This document shows, in pieces, positions 63,517-64,000 of a stretch of DNA of 64,000 bases; within the stretch, counting starts at the first letter, position 1; every line of letters begins with the position of its first letter. The translations under genes were made by a program, and so were the position numbers. The notes beneath the pieces were generated by a model. The model was not told the DNA's origin. It made no database searches and was given only the letters and a program-made list of their open reading frames with translations. This stretch comes from Minicystis rosea. GTDB taxonomy: Bacteria > Myxococcota_A > Polyangia > Polyangiales > Polyangiaceae. The DNA lies in the NCBI GenBank assembly GCA_001931535.1, contig CP016211.1, positions 1,888,501 to 1,952,500 on the forward strand, given 5' to 3'.

Positions 63517-64000
63517 TGCGCGCTCGCCACGTGGTTCGTCGAGGCGACGTCGTAGGCGCAGCGCGCGCCCACCATGTGGCTCACCGACGCGGGAGGATCG
63601 CGGCGAGCGTTGTCCACCGTGCTGATCGGCTTGCTCCGCCGATCGATGCCGCCGATGTAACAAAAGCCGCCGCCGCGGGCGACGGTGCCTTCGTCGTCGA
63701 TGCCATCCATCGTCCACTCGAACATCGAGCCGGCGAGATCCATGTGCCCCCAGCGCCCCGCGCCGAGCGGCCGCGATCCCACGGCGAGCACATCTTTCAA
63801 CGAGCAGCTCTGGTTGCCGTCACCCATGCAGTTGTAGACGGCGCGCTCGGGCGTCTGCGGCGCCGATCCCCAGGGAAACATGCGGTTCTCGTCGCCGCCC
63901 GCGGCGGCGTAATGCCACTCGGCGTCATCCGGCAAGCGCCCACCGGCGAAGGCGCACACCGCCGCCGACGTGTACCAATCGATGAAGTTCTTCGGGAGAT
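63513..64000 (-). CDS. FGE-sulfatase-fold protein, partial (runs off the window)
   Basis: The frame is open through base 64000, so the N-terminus is missing. About 162 C-terminal residues are visible: NFIDWYTSAAVCAFAGGRLP, DDAEWHYAAAGGD, HMDLAGSMFEWTMDG, VARGGGFCYIGG and MVGARCAYD. It is an FGE-type fold; one Cys follows RGGGF but the CxxxxC pair of active FGE is absent. It is upstream of, and translationally coupled to, the second FGE-fold gene. A real start must lie beyond the window. Confidence 0.75.
   Translation of the reverse strand, partial: LPKNFIDWYTSAAVCAFAGGRLPDDAEWHYAAAGGDENRMFPWGSAPQTPERAVYNCMGDGNQSCSLKDVLAVGSRPLGAGRWGHMDLAGSMFEWTMDGIDDEGTVARGGGFCYIGGIDRRSKPISTVDNARRDPPASVSHMVGARCAYDVASTNHVASAQ

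Overview
The window is high-GC bacterial chromosome that most resembles a myxobacterium (Polyangia/Polyangiales type). The signs are: a tandem Ser/Thr kinase protein carrying a formylglycine-generating-enzyme (FGE) type domain, an alternative complex III plus caa3 oxidase operon, many predicted lipoproteins with Asp/Ala/Gly- or Pro-rich low-complexity tails, a giant TPR protein, and RND/MMPL plus outer-membrane-barrel envelope genes. I cannot name the species from sequence alone. No rRNA, tRNA, CRISPR array, transposase or integrase gene was recognised.

Layout. 0-6 kb: acyl-CoA dehydrogenase, a secreted Gly/Ser-rich lipoprotein, two adjacent MlaE/YrbE lipid-transport permeases, and a beta-propeller-like lipoprotein. 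6-12 kb: a fatty-acid-desaturase/GIDE-like pair facing a second desaturase, a small Cys-rich lipoprotein, an RCK-channel-RCK potassium channel and a DAG-tailed lipoprotein. 12-18 kb: MMPL/RND exporter, LolA-like periplasmic protein and DUF1302-type outer-membrane barrel, probably one lipid or lipoprotein export unit. 18-25.3 kb: 1811-residue TPR protein coupled to an S66 LD-carboxypeptidase, then a convergent zinc-ribbon methyltransferase. 25.5-33.8 kb: double kinase with FGE-fold domain, a lipoprotein, an arylsulfatase with its own catalytically complete FGE, and a MarR regulator (with a clear operator) followed by a DUF1398 gene.

34.3-46.6 kb: one long, tightly overlapping respiratory operon. 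It runs actA-actB-actC-actD-actE-actF, a small membrane protein, SCO, then COX2 (with fused cytochrome c), COX1, COX3 and COX4. Quinol oxidation by alternative complex III would feed a caa3-type oxygen reductase. COX1 is interrupted by a one-base frameshift in a G5 run, and the break forms an ATGA overlap like the true gene junctions of the operon.

47-64 kb: KGG-repeat stress protein with a textbook terminator, a metallo-beta-lactamase-fold lipoprotein, unknown secreted proteins, a VIT/VWA/DUF2135 lipoprotein, phosphoserine aminotransferase, a phage-tailspike-like beta-helix protein without a phage around it, an AgmX/TonB-like protein, a DnaQ-type exonuclease, two unknown proteins and two tandem FGE-fold proteins without catalytic cysteines, the last running off the window.

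Non-coding signals worth attention: a near-perfect 20-bp palindrome (ATCGTTGGAGCTCAAACGAT and variants) found four times, three of them inside coding sequence; a 121-bp intergenic segment bounded by 17-bp perfect inverted repeats; and a MarR-type double operator overlapping a TTGACA promoter.
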